Shown piece after piece: positions 16,426 to 25,139 of a stretch of DNA of 64,000 bases. Below the pieces are notes generated by a model. That model made no database searches, was not told the DNA's origin, and was given only the letters and a program-made list of their open reading frames with translations. The translations under genes and the position numbers were made by a program. The stretch's first letter is position 1; each line of letters begins with the position of its first letter. Origin of the DNA: Roseiarcus sp963696665 (GTDB lineage: Bacteria > Pseudomonadota > Alphaproteobacteria > Rhizobiales > Beijerinckiaceae); contig CAVOLE010000027.1 of assembly GCA_963696665.1 (NCBI GenBank), positions 1-64,000 of the forward strand. The letters run 5' to 3'.

Positions 16426-17115
16426 CTAGCCGCCGATCGCGGTCGCCTCGAGCCGGGCGCTGAGTCTCAGCGCGTCATTGATGACGATCGCGCCTCGCCG
16501 GCGCTCGATGAGGCCTTCGCGCTCCATGGCGTTGATCTCGCGCGACACGGTTTCCCGGCGGGTGTTGATGCGCGAGGCGAGCTCGGACTGGTTCGGGGGC
16601 GAGAGGATGATGGCGCGCTTGGGATCTTCGCGGTCCGGGCGGGCGAGACGAAGGAGCTCGGCGTGGACGCGGCTGCGGACGTCGAGCGCGCCAAGTTCGC
16701 CGACCCGGCGGGTCATCGCGCGATTGCGCGCGACCAGCGTCGCGACGACCGCTTCGCCAAGCGGGCGGTGGGTGAACATCGTCTCCGCGAAGACTGCGCT
16801 CGGCATTTTCGCAACCGTCGAGTCATTGACCGCGAAGACGCTGAGCGAGCGGGGGCCGCCGTCGAGAGCGGCCAGTTCGCCAAAGAAGGAACCCGCTTCC
16901 ATGTCGGAGAAAATCAGGTCCTGCCTCACCCCGTGCGACACCGCCCTCAGGCGTCCGGTCATGACGAAATAGACGTCGCGATCGTTGGCCGTCTGGCCAA
17001 GGACCCACTGTCCCGCCGATGTCTTGAGCCAGGTGCAATGACGATCGAGAATCCGGCAGGATTCCGCATCGAGCGTCTTGAAACAGGGGTGCCCCGAAAG
17101 CGAGCTTATGACCAT
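16426..17115 (-). CDS. Crp/Fnr-family transcription regulator, full length
   Basis: A 229-residue regulator with an N-terminal cyclic-nucleotide-binding-type beta roll (about 1-125; AGSFFGELAALDGGPRS), a dimerisation helix (about 126-160) and a winged helix (about 170-220) with recognition helix RRETVSREI. Arg187, Glu188 and Arg192 match the Arg-Glu...Arg set of E. coli CRP that reads TGTGA. The FGELA phosphate-cassette region is CRP-like, but the Arg-Ser/Thr that binds cAMP is not clearly kept, so the ligand is uncertain. Its start overlaps the end of an upstream paralogue by 10 bases. A matching operator lies upstream of the pair at 17830. Confidence 0.88.
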   Translation of the reverse strand: MVISSLSGHPCFKTLDAESCRILDRHCTWLKTSAGQWVLGQTANDRDVYFVMTGRLRAVSHGVRQDLIFSDMEAGSFFGELAALDGGPRSLSVFAVNDSTVAKMPSAVFAETMFTHRPLGEAVVATLVARNRAMTRRVGELGALDVRSRVHAELLRLARPDREDPKRAIILSPPNQSELASRINTRRETVSREINAMEREGLIERRRGAIVINDALRLSARLEATAIGG

Positions 17116-17660
17116 CGCCGCGCCCGTCGATAATTGGCGCTGATGTCGCCCATTTCGGCGCCCACGTCAAAGCGGCTCCGCGCCGATCGCCACGGCGTCG
17201 GGTCGGCGGAGGCGAGGCGGTCCCCGTAGATGTCGGCCGCCTCGGCGACCTTGCGCGTCATTGCGCGATTGCGCACGACCAGCTTCGCAACCACCGCTTC
17301 GCCGAGCGGGCGGTGGTTGAACATCGTTGCGACGAAGACGGTGGCCGGCAATTTGGCGAGGATCGAGTCATCGAGCGCGAAGGCGCTGAGCGGGCCGGGG
17401 ACGCCTTCGAGGGCGCTCAGCTCGCCAAAAAACGACCCTGCCTCGATGTCGGACGAAACATGGTCGCGCCCCGCCCCCTGGAGCGCCATCCTCAGGCGGC
17501 CGGCCAGGACAAAATAGACGTCGCGGTCCTCGTCCGCCTGGCCTACGACCCATGCGCCCGCCGGCGTCTTGAGCCAAGTGCATTGGCGATCGAGATCCAG
17601 GCACGACTCTGGGTCGAGCGTTTTGAAGCAAGGATGGGCTGAAAGCGAGTTTATGACCAT
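17106..17660 (-). CDS. Crp/Fnr-like sensor domain without DNA-binding domain
   Basis: A 184-residue paralogue of the downstream regulator. Both begin MVI(N/S)SLS(A/G)HPCFKTLD and share Cys11, Cys20, Cys27 and IEAGSFFGELSALEG-type motifs. Similarity holds to about residue 142 (RNRAMTRKV). After that the sequence diverges (AADIYGDRLASADPTPW onward) and no helix-turn-helix is visible in this or the other frames. The two genes overlap by 10 bases, suggesting translational coupling. It may be a decaying duplicate or a partner that forms heterodimers lacking one DNA-binding domain; the latter is speculation. Confidence 0.75.
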   Translation of the reverse strand: MVINSLSAHPCFKTLDPESCLDLDRQCTWLKTPAGAWVVGQADEDRDVYFVLAGRLRMALQGAGRDHVSSDIEAGSFFGELSALEGVPGPLSAFALDDSILAKLPATVFVATMFNHRPLGEAVVAKLVVRNRAMTRKVAEAADIYGDRLASADPTPWRSARSRFDVGAEMGDISANYRRARRWS

Positions 17661-17829
17661 CTTCCGCCGCCGATGATCCCGAATGACGGTGGCGGACGCC
17701 GGCCCTTACGTCAAGCGTCTTTGCCATCGTCCCAACGGCTTTGGGCCGACATAAATGGGGAGACGGTCTGTGCAAATACGCCCAACTTTTCCATAAATCG
17801 CAGTGTATTAGCATTTTTCTCAATCACAC

Positions 17830-17845
17830 TGTGACGGCCATCACA
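17830..17845. promoter_or_regulatory. CRP-type operator TGTGA-N6-TCACA
   Basis: TGTGACGGCCATCACA is a perfect CRP-consensus palindrome in the gene-free stretch 17661-18085, 170 bases upstream of the tandem Crp/Fnr genes. It is flanked by AT-rich sequence (17775-17828) that could hold the promoter. Autoregulation is inferred from the CRP-like recognition helix of the nearby regulator. I see nothing else in this stretch. Confidence 0.6.
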
Positions 17846-18085
17846 GCCAGCGCCCGCGCAATCGTATATCCCAATCGTGGGTGGGGTCTCTGTCCGTCCG
17901 AGGCATGAGAGGGTTCGGGCGCGGGGGCGGTCGGTCACCTGAGATGAGGATTCCGCGTACCCGCGCCTTGGGGCTTGGCGCGAAGCGCGGCCCTCGCGCT
18001 GGTCTCCCACGGCGCGGGGACGAGCGCGGCGCCTGCGCTATTTCCGCGGGCTCGGGCGCCGCGCTCACCGTTCTTACGCCCTCAC

Positions 18086-18391
18086 TCAGCGGACGCGAAA
18101 CTCCATATGCATGCGGCCATGGACGCGGTGGGCGTCCTCTTGGTTATAGAACCGTGCGGCCGGCGCGTGGCGGTGCGCCTGCCCGTACCAAACCCAATTC
18201 TGCCCCGCTTGACCGGGTTGTGGGCCACGAAGTTTCCCGATGCTGTTCGCCTTGGGCCCGTGCTGCGCGAGACACAGGTTGTACGCCATCGGTTCCCGAT
18301 ATTGCGCGCAGGCCGGATCGTCTCCGGCGCGCGCGCTTGCCGTCCAAGCGAGAGCGGCGAGCGAAAGCGCGATCGCGGCGCGGGCGGCCAC
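18086..18391 (-). CDS. Small secreted protein of unknown function
   Basis: A 101-residue protein with an N-terminal signal peptide (residues 1-20, IALSLAALAWTASARA). The mature part carries CAQYREPMAYNLCLAQHGPK (two cysteines) and the end AHRVHGRMHMEFRVR. I chose the GTG at 18391, 5 bases after the pheT stop, because it gives a clean signal peptide; the longer frame into pheT is not credible. It follows pheT in the same direction and may be transcribed with it. No characterised family is recognised. Confidence 0.65.
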   Translation of the reverse strand: MAARAAIALSLAALAWTASARAGDDPACAQYREPMAYNLCLAQHGPKANSIGKLRGPQPGQAGQNWVWYGQAHRHAPAARFYNQEDAHRVHGRMHMEFRVR

Positions 18392-18395
18392 GGCT

Positions 18396-20801
18396 TCAGC
18401 TCCTGAGCATGGCGCCGGTCTTTTTCGACACTTCGGCCACGATCTTGGATATAGAGGCGTCAATTTCAGCCTCGGTCAGCGTGCGTTCGCGCGGTTGCAA
18501 GGTCACGTGAATGGCGATCGACTTCGCGCCCTCAGGCACACCCTCGCCGCGATAGACGTCGAAGACGCCGATCTTCGCCACGAGCGAACGTTCGGCGCTC
18601 TCCGCAGCCTTGAGGATGTCGGCGGCGGCGACCGTCTCGGCGACGACGAAGGCAAGGTCCCGCTCTACGGCCATGAAGTCCGAGCGGATGAGCTTCGGCT
18701 TGGTCTTGGTCGGTTTCGCCTTCGGCGCGGGAATGGCGTCGAGCGTGATCTCAAAAGCGACGATCGGTCCTTCGGCGTCGAGCGCTTCGCATGCGCTCGG
18801 ATGCAATTGTCCGAACCATCCCACGACCGTCTTTGGCCCGAACTGGAGGGTCGCCGCACGGCCTGGATGCAGGAACGACGGGCCGCCGGGGACGATCTGC
18901 ACCGCGTTCGCGTTCACGCCGAGCGCCGAGAGAAGCGTCATCGCGTCGCGCTTGGCGTCGAAGACGTCGACAAGCCCTCCGCCGCGCCAGTTCCGGCCTT
19001 CCGCGTCAGCCTTGGCGCGGCCGCGCCGCACGGCCGCCGCCGCGATCCGCTGGTCGTTTTCGCCAGATCCGAGAAACACCTGCCCGACCTCGAACAGCGC
19101 GACGTCGCTTGTGGCCCGGCGCGCGTTGCGCTCGGCGGCCGCCACCAGGCCCGGAATGAGGCTCGGCCGCATGTCGGAAAGGTCGGCCGCGATCGGATTG
19201 GCGAGCGCAAGCGATCGCGAGCCGCCGCCAAATAGCTCGGCCGCGGGCTTGGGGACGAAGGACCAGGTCACCGCCTCGCGGAGCGAAAGCGCCGCAAGCG
19301 TGCGCTTGGCGAGACGCGTGCGCTTCTGAATGAGGGTCAGCACGGGCTTCGGCACGCCTTCGTCGAGCCGGGGCAGAGGAGCGGGCGGCGCGCGGTCGAC
19401 CCCGGCGATGCGCAGGATCTGCTCGACGACATCGGCCTTGACTTGGACGTCGGGGCGCCAGGAGGGGATCAGCACATGGCCCTCCTCGACCCCGAAGCCC
19501 AGCCGGCGGAGGATCGCCCCACCCTCCTCGCGCGGGATATCGACGCCGAGCAGCCGCTTCACTTCGCCATAGGGGAAAGGGATCGCGCGCCGCGGCGCCG
19601 AAGGATCGCCCGCGACGACCATGCGCGAAGCCTCGCCGCCGCAGATCGAGAGCACGAATTCGGTCGCGAGATCGCAGCCGGGCACGCAGAAGTCGGGATC
19701 GACGCCGCGCTCGAACCGATAGCGCGCGTCGGTCATGATCCCGAGCTTGCGGCCGGTATGGGCGATGGCGGTCGGGTCCCAGAGCGCGCTTTCGATGAGA
19801 ACGTCGCGCGTCGTCTCGTCGCAGCCGGAATGCTCGCCGCCCATGATTCCGGCGATCAACTCGACGCCGTTCCCGTCGGCGATGACGACCATGCTGTCGT
19901 CAAGCGCATAAGATCTGCCGTCAAGCGCCAGCACGCTCTCGCCGGCGCGGGCGCGCCGCACATCGAGGTCGCCCGCGACCTTGGCGAAGTCGAACACGTG
20001 CAGCGGACGTCCGCGGTCGAAGGTGATGTAATTGGTGATGTCGACGAGCGCGCTGATGGGGCGAAGCCAATCGCCCTCAGCCGCTTCTGCATCCACTCAG
20101 GCGAGGGGCCGTTGGTCACGCCGCGGACAAGGCGAAGCGCGAAGGCCGGACAGAGATGCTTGTCCTCTGGCGCGAAATCGAGGCGCACGCGGGTCGGGCA
20201 GTCGAATGCGCCTTCATGAGGTTTGGGCTGCGGCGTGCTGATCTTTCCAAGTCCCGCGGCGGCGAGATCGCGCGCGATTCCCGCAACGCCGGCGGCGTCG
20301 GGGCGGTTCGGCGTCACTGCGACGTCGATGACCGGGTCGTCGAGCCCGGCGAAGCGCGCGTAAGGAACCCCGACCGGCGCGTCGTCGGGCAATTCGATGA
20401 TGCCCTGATGGTCGTCGCTGAGCTCGAGTTCGGCCGCCGAGCACAACATGCCGTTCGATTCGACGCCGCGAATGACGCCCTTGGCGAGGGTGAGCTTCTT
20501 GCCGGGGATATAGGTCCCGACGGGCGAGAACACGCTTTTCATGCCGGTGCGCGCGTTCGGCGCGCCGCATACGACCTGCACCGGCTCGCCGCCTGCGTCG
20601 ACGATGCAGACCCTCAGCCGGTCGGCGTTCGGGTGCTGCTTGGCTTCAATCACGGAGCCGACCACGAAGCCGTCGTACTTTTGGCCCGGGTCCTCGACCG
20701 AACTCGACCTCAAGGCCGAGGCGAGTCAGCGCATCGGCGATCTCGGCCAGCGAGGCCGTTGTGTCGAGGTGGTCTTTCAGCCAGGCGAGGGTGAATTTCA
20801 T
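18396..20801 (-). CDS. pheT: Phenylalanyl-tRNA synthetase beta subunit (two compensating frameshifts)
   Basis: The protein (about 801 residues) starts MKFTLAWLKDHLDTTASLAE at ATG 20801 and includes the tRNA-binding OB fold (KYDGFVVGSVIEAKQHPNAD), the B3/B4 editing region, B5 and the C-terminal ferredoxin-like anticodon domain. With PheS it forms the alpha2-beta2 enzyme charging tRNA-Phe. The frame shifts twice: an extra base in AA at 20701-20702, and a missing base near 20064-20067 (AGCC). The shifts compensate, so total length remains a multiple of three. Since this gene is essential, sequencing error is by far the likeliest cause. Two small genes separate it from pheS. Confidence 0.92.
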
Positions 20802-20839
20802 TGTGGATCAGTTTGCACAGTGTCAGTTTGGTCGGCGCG

Positions 20840-21118
20840 TCAGCTCAACTTGGAAACAGGCTCTTTAGCGCCGGGGGCCTTCGCTCCCCGCAGCATGCTC
20901 GCGACGCTGATGTCCTCGTCAATTTCTGGATAGTGGATTCCGAGCGGCGAAAGCTGGGTTTGCGACCTTTGCTCGGTCGTCGCCGCCAAGAGCCGCTGAT
21001 ACCACCAAAGCGGCGTCTGGAGCACACGTCCGTCGGCCAGGGTCACGCTGAGGTGACGACCGTCGCACTCGGCGGCGACGGGTCGCGCGTCTTCAACCTC
21101 GATCTGCAGAGTTGTCAC
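20840..21118 (-). CDS. DUF2442-domain protein
   Basis: A 92-residue protein starting at a GTG (21118) with LQIEVEDARPVAAECDG, then LSVTLADGRVLQTPLWWYQR and LSPLGIHYPEIDEDISVASM, which are the hallmarks of DUF2442. Proteins of this family are often found beside small partners in predicted toxin-antitoxin-like pairs; biochemical function is unknown. The upstream neighbour (21156-21398) is 37 bases away in the same direction. Both sit between pheS and pheT, which are normally adjacent. Confidence 0.75.
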   Translation of the reverse strand: MTTLQIEVEDARPVAAECDGRHLSVTLADGRVLQTPLWWYQRLLAATTEQRSQTQLSPLGIHYPEIDEDISVASMLRGAKAPGAKEPVSKLS

Positions 21119-21155
21119 TTCAAGCCTCGGGAAAGGCCGCGTATTGTTTTTGACA

Positions 21156-21398
21156 TTAGCCCAAACCATAGGTGCGCTTGAGAATTTCGAAGAGCTCTTG
21201 CGCGGCCTCTCGACCCATCTGAATAGTTTGACTCTGCTTTCCCGGATTAGCTCGGTCGGTCGACCCCTCCGTATCAATTTGAATGACCGGCCCGCCGTCT
21301 GGACGGTCGAAGATCTTAACAAAACCGACGACCTGCGAAGGCTGCACTCGACCGCGCCCTTCGCGTCGCTCAAAGCTTCTAATCCAGGCCATATTCAT
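21156..21398 (-). CDS. Small protein of unknown function, partner of the DUF2442 gene
   Basis: An 80-residue soluble protein beginning MNMAWIRSFERREGRGRVQP. It contains VVGFVKIFDRPDGGPVIQID, SDRANPGKQSQ-like polar sequence (STDRANPGKQSQTIQMG) and ends AAQELFEILKRTYGLG. I do not recognise a family. Spacing and direction suggest an operon with the DUF2442 gene, and the pair looks like a later insertion into pheST. A toxin-antitoxin role is possible from context but nothing in the sequence proves it. Confidence 0.55.
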   Translation of the reverse strand: MNMAWIRSFERREGRGRVQPSQVVGFVKIFDRPDGGPVIQIDTEGSTDRANPGKQSQTIQMGREAAQELFEILKRTYGLG

Positions 21399-21423
21399 TA
21401 TTCCATGAATGAGCAAAGCGCGC

Positions 21424-22517
21424 TCATCCGCTCAGTCCCCCCGCGAGGGTCGGGACGTCGAGCGGCTTGAAGCCGTAGTGATTGATCCAGCGCAGGTCCG
21501 CGTCGAAGAAGTCGCGCAGGTCCGGCAGGCCGTATTTGAGCATCGCCAGGCGGTCGAGGCCGATGCCCCAGGCGAAGCCCTGATAGACCTCCGGATCGAG
21601 GCCGCAATTCGTGAGCACATTGGGATGGACCATCCCGCAGCCGAGGATTTCGAGCCAGTCCTCGCCCTCGCCGAAACGGATCTCCCCGCCCGAACGGCGG
21701 CACTGGATGTCGACCTCGAGCGAGGGCGAGGTGAAGGGGAAGAAGCTCGGGCGGAAGCGCATGCCCACATGCGGCACTTCGAAGAAGGCCTTGCAAAACT
21801 CTTCGAGGACCCACTTGAGGTTGGCGAGCGTCGCGCTCTGGTCGACGACAAGGCCCTCGATCTGGTGGAACATCGGCGTATGCGTCTGGTCGGCGTCACG
21901 GCGATAGGTGCGGCCGGGGCAAATGACCCGGATCGGCGGCTTCTGGGTGAGCATGGTGCGCACCTGCACCGGGCTCGTATGCGTGCGCAGAAGCTTCCGC
22001 TCGCCGTTAGCGTCCGGCTCGAGGAAGAACGTGTCGTGCATCTCGCGCGCCGGATGGCCGGGCGGGAAGTTGAGCTTGGTGAAATTATAGTCGTCGCTCT
22101 CGATGTCCGGCCCCTCGGCGACAGAGAACCCCATCTCGGCGAAAATGGCGGTGATCTCGTCCATCACCTGGCTGATCGGGTGGATGCGGCCGGTCTCGAC
22201 GCCGGGCAGGGGGACCGGCAGCGTGACATCGACCGCCTCGCGCTTGAGCTGGGCCTCGAGCTCGGCCGCCTTGATCTCGGCTTCTTTTATCGTGTGCCGT
22301 TGTTCAAACTCGAATTTCAGCGCATTGTTGGCAGCGCCTTCACGCTTGCGTTCGTCAATCTGCAATGAACCGAGATCATTGTATAGTAAGGTGATCTCGC
22401 CTTTCTTTCCAGAAAGTTGATGCGAGCGGCTTCCAGCTGCGCGCGGGTGGTCGCTACCTCGAGGGCATTGTTGGCAGCGAGGCGAATCTGCTCTCGATGA
22501 GAATCCCGATCAGTCAT
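21424..22517 (-). CDS. pheS: Phenylalanyl-tRNA synthetase alpha subunit (one frameshift)
   Basis: The alpha subunit of PheRS (about 364 residues when repaired). The N-terminal coiled coil starts MTDRDSHREQIRLAANNALE at ATG 22517 and continues in a second frame (GEITLLYNDLGSLQIDERKR). The catalytic core shows HPISQVMDEITAIFAEMGF, GHPAREMHDTFF, motif 2 (ICPGRTYRRDADQTHTPMFH) and motif 3 GIGLDRLAMLKYG. The frame breaks at TTT 22402-22404, where one base is missing (expected GAA AGA AAA GGC). As an essential gene it is almost surely intact in the cell. Confidence 0.93.
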
Positions 22518-22685
22518 CTTTTCGGACCCAGTCGGCGGACGACCTGCTCCCCTAACAGAGAGGTGCCGCGCGAAGCATGACGAAGAGGATTCTTGAGCAT
22601 CGCCCGCGCAGCAACTGCGCTAAGGACGGCGGACCCCTCATCCGGCGCTTCGCGCCACCCTCCCCCAATGGGGAAGGGGAAGAAC

Positions 22686-23051
22686 TCAGGCGGCCTTCGG
22701 CAGCGCGCCCTTCGCCTGTTCGACGATCGCGGCAAAGGCCGCGGGCTCGGTAATGGCGAGGTCGGACAAAACCTTGCGGTCGACCTCGATCCCCGCCGCG
22801 GCAAGGGCGGAAATAAATCGGCTGTAGGTCAGCCCGTGCTCCCGCACCGCCGCATTGATGCGCTGAATCCACAAGGCGCGAAACTCACGCTTGCGGTTCT
22901 TGCGATCGCGGTAGGCGTACTGCATCGATTTGTCGACCGCAGCCTTGGCGGCGCGGATCGTGTTCTTGCGCCGGCCAAAATAGCCCTTGGCGGCCTTGAG
23001 CACCTTTTTGTGCTTGGCGTGGGCGGTTACGCCCCTTTTGACGCGTGCCAT
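22686..23051 (-). CDS. rplT: Ribosomal protein L20
   Basis: A 121-residue basic protein of the 50S subunit, with the L20 hallmarks ARVKRGVTAHAKHKKVLKAA, KGYFGRRKNTIRAAKAAVDK, WIQRINAAVREHGLTYSRFI and the C-terminal DLAITEPAAFAAIVEQAK. It lies 22 bases downstream of rpmI, in the standard rpmI-rplT-pheST order. L20 also represses its own operon in some bacteria; no leader structure was looked for in detail here. Confidence 0.98.
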   Translation of the reverse strand: MARVKRGVTAHAKHKKVLKAAKGYFGRRKNTIRAAKAAVDKSMQYAYRDRKNRKREFRALWIQRINAAVREHGLTYSRFISALAAAGIEVDRKVLSDLAITEPAAFAAIVEQAKGALPKAA

Positions 23052-23073
23052 GATTCAAATCTCCGGGAAAGGT

Positions 23074-23274
23074 TCAGCCGTTCGGCAGGTAGTATTTCTT
23101 GACCTTGTCGCCGTCGGTCTTGAACAGAATCGACGTGCCGCGCAGATCGCGGATCTGCTTGGTCGTGCGCTTGATCATGCCATGGCGCTTGCCACGCTGG
23201 GCGTAGACGACCTTGCCGGTCCCGGTGAGTTTGAAGCGCTTCTTCGCGCCCGATTTGGTCTTCAACTTGGGCAT
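23074..23274 (-). CDS. rpmI: Ribosomal protein L35
   Basis: A 66-residue basic 50S protein reading PKLKTKSGAKKRFKLTGTGK, then KRHGMIKRTTKQIRDLRGTS and a C-terminal KKYYLPNG. It is first in the rpmI-rplT-pheST block. infC, the usual upstream neighbour, is not present in the window; instead a terminator-like hairpin and unrelated genes precede it. Confidence 0.98.
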   Translation of the reverse strand: MPKLKTKSGAKKRFKLTGTGKVVYAQRGKRHGMIKRTTKQIRDLRGTSILFKTDGDKVKKYYLPNG

Positions 23275-23350
23275 TTGGCTCTCCTTAGGGCTTCACGCCC
23301 TTTTTGAATTTCGCGAGGCGGCGAGCCCCGTTCGCATCGGAATGAGCGAA

Positions 23351-23387
23351 AAAACCGCCACGGCAGCCCTTTCGGCCGGGCGGTTTT
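23351..23387. terminator. Terminator-like hairpin upstream of rpmI
   Basis: aaaaccgcc (23351-23359) pairs with ggcggtttt (23379-23387), giving a 9-base stem with A-rich and T-rich edges that could stop transcription from either side. It is the only structure I see in the gene-free stretch 23275-23599. Confidence 0.55.
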
Positions 23388-23599
23388 CAAGGAGGCGGCT
23401 CATACGCGAAAGCCCGCTTCTATGCAAGCGGCGAACGGCCTTTGGACCAGGGCACGATCCTTAATCGTTATCCTTTTGGCAACGGACCTCATGCTGAGGC
23501 CCCCTCGGGGCGCCCCATGACAAGGCGCGAGGTGTTGGGACGGGCTGTTAACGATTGAGCATTCCGCCCGGGCCTTGGAGAAAGCCTTGGCCTTTGGCC

Positions 23600-23806
23600 C
23601 TACTTCATCATCGCCGAGATCACCCGCGCGCAGCCGTCGGCGAGATGGCCCGACTGCGCATGGACTTGATCCGAAAGGGAAACCAGGCCGAACGCCAGCG
23701 TCCACACGATGAGAATAGTAGCAAAGGCGACCGCCAAAGGCCGCTCGTTGCGGTGATCGATCAGACCTTCATCATAGAAGGCTGAATTTGCTAGAATTCG
23801 CGACAT
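23600..23806 (-). CDS. Small membrane-anchored protein of unknown function, 68 aa
   Basis: MSRILANSAFYDEGLIDHRN is followed by one hydrophobic helix (LAVAFATILIVWTLAFGLVS, about residues 24-43) and a polar, presumably periplasmic tail with a single cysteine (HLADGCARVISAMMK). No family is recognised. A perfect CRP-type operator (23892-23907) lies 86 bases upstream of the start, so the gene is a candidate target of the Crp/Fnr regulator at 16.4 kb. Confidence 0.6.
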   Translation of the reverse strand: MSRILANSAFYDEGLIDHRNERPLAVAFATILIVWTLAFGLVSLSDQVHAQSGHLADGCARVISAMMK

Positions 23807-23891
23807 CGTCGCATCTCCATGTCACCCGCCGTTCGTAAGCCTGCGGCGGTTCATTCGATCCCATACCTAACCATAACTCGTCGTCTTAGGG

Positions 23892-23907
23892 TGTGACGCA
23901 GATCACA
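23892..23907. promoter_or_regulatory. CRP-type operator TGTGA-N6-TCACA
   Basis: TGTGACGCAGATCACA is a perfect inverted repeat located upstream of the small membrane protein gene at 23600-23806. It shares the form TGTGAY-N4-ATCACA with the operators at 17830, 53127 and 53147. Confidence 0.6.
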
Positions 23908-23940
23908 CTCCGAAAGCCGCGCGTGAAATGGCCGGTGAAG

Positions 23941-24336
23941 TCAGCCCTGGTATTGTTCGTCCGTAACCTTCTCCATCCATTCCACCGCCTTGCCGTCGAG
24001 CGCCTCCTGGATGGCGATATGGGTCATGGCTGTGGTGGGGGCGGCGCCATGCCAATGTTTTTCGCCCGGCGCGAAGGCCACGACGTCGCCGGGGCGAATC
24101 TCCTCTATCGGCCCCCCCTCGCGCTGCGCCCGGCCGCACCCGGCGGTGACGATGAGGACTTGGCCGAGCGGGTGCGTATGCCAGGCCGTGCGCGCTCCCG
24201 GTTCGAAGGTGACCGCATTGCCCGCCGCCCGCGCCGGAGCGTTCGCGGCAAAGAGCGGATCGATGCGGACCACGCCGGTGAACCAGTCCGCCGGTCCCTG
24301 GCCCGACGGCTGAGAACCGCTTCGCTTGATGTCCAT
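23941..24336 (-). CDS. Cupin-domain protein
   Basis: A 131-residue single-domain cupin. Cupin motif 1 is visible as GARTAWHTHPLGQVLIVTAG (metal-ligand His-x-His and Glu/Gln position) and motif 2 as GDVVAFAPGEKHWHGA (ligand His). The family includes oxygenases, isomerases and sensors. This subtype is often annotated next to carboxymuconolactone-decarboxylase-like proteins. It lies 2 bases after the TetR gene in the same direction, so the two form an operon divergent from the SDR genes. Confidence 0.85.
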   Translation of the reverse strand: MDIKRSGSQPSGQGPADWFTGVVRIDPLFAANAPARAAGNAVTFEPGARTAWHTHPLGQVLIVTAGCGRAQREGGPIEEIRPGDVVAFAPGEKHWHGAAPTTAMTHIAIQEALDGKAVEWMEKVTDEQYQG

Positions 24337-24338
24337 GC

Positions 24339-24987
24339 CTAGCTCCTTAAGCGCCGAGGCCGGCGGGTCTCTGCCGTCCGCCGCCCCTGTGACCGTAAGC
24401 CATCGATCAGAAGGTCAATGAGGCGCCGCGCGCTCGCCTCCCAATCCGGGGCGGAATTGACGTAGGCGAAGCCGATCAGGGCGCGCAAGAGATCCGCGGA
24501 ATCGGCGGTCTCACGGATGTCGCCGCTCGCTCTTGCGCGCTCCACGAGCAGCGCCATCGCCCCATTAATTCGTGCGCTCGAGTCCGCGTAGAGCGCCGAC
24601 CCGCCGCCCACCAGTGATTTGAGCGCAGGCGCGATGACCCGCTTGGCCGCGATATAATCAATGAAGAGCCGCATCCAGGCGCGAAGCGCCTCGGCCGGCG
24701 GAAGAGACTCAATCAGGCGCGGCGCGGCGTCAGCCAATTGCTGGACTTCGCGACGATAGACCGCCTCGACGACCGCGTCGCGGGTCGGAAAGTGTCGGTA
24801 AAGGGTTCCGATGCCAACGCCGGCCCGGCGCGCGATCTCGTCGAGGCTCGCCTCCGGCCCTGCTTCCGCAAACGCCGCCTTGGCCGCCTCGAGCAGGCTG
24901 TCACGATTCCGCTGGGCGTCGACGCGGGGCTTGCGCGGCGCAGTTGGCGCTTTTCCGGCGGCCGGCTGGCGCGAACCGTGAACTCAC
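24339..24987 (-). CDS. TetR-family repressor (one-base frameshift near the start)
   Basis: The helix-turn-helix domain is ASLDEIARRAGVGIGTLYRH followed by FPTRDAVVEAVY. The C-terminal ligand domain (about 75-215) is of the type with ALRAWMRLFIDYIAAKR. No start codon exists in the HTH frame; a GTG at 24987 (VSSRFAPAGRRK) is one frame off and joins it if one base is removed from TTTT at 24951-24954. The repaired protein is 215 residues. It is divergent from two SDR genes with twin palindromic operators between them (25023-25061), and so is probably their repressor and its own. Confidence 0.8.
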
Positions 24988-25022
24988 GTCCGCGCTCAAA
25001 TGTCTCGTCTCCCCTTGTCAAG

Positions 25023-25061
25023 CGGAGGGTGTCTCCGTATATCGATCGGAGGATCCCTCCG
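25023..25061. promoter_or_regulatory. Twin palindromic operators CGGAG-N5-CTCCG for the TetR repressor
   Basis: CGGAGGGTGTCTCCG (25023-25037) and CGGAGGATCCCTCCG (25047-25061) are two 15-base inverted repeats of the same form, with centres 24 bases apart. They lie between the divergent TetR and SDR genes. Such paired palindromes are the usual binding sites of TetR dimers; the assignment to this repressor is by position. Confidence 0.7.
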
Positions 25062-25139
25062 TTTATTCCGGTTGCGACCCTCGGGCAACCCCGCAGGCCG
25101 AATCCGCGACACCTTTAGCATCTGGATCGGGAGACAGTC

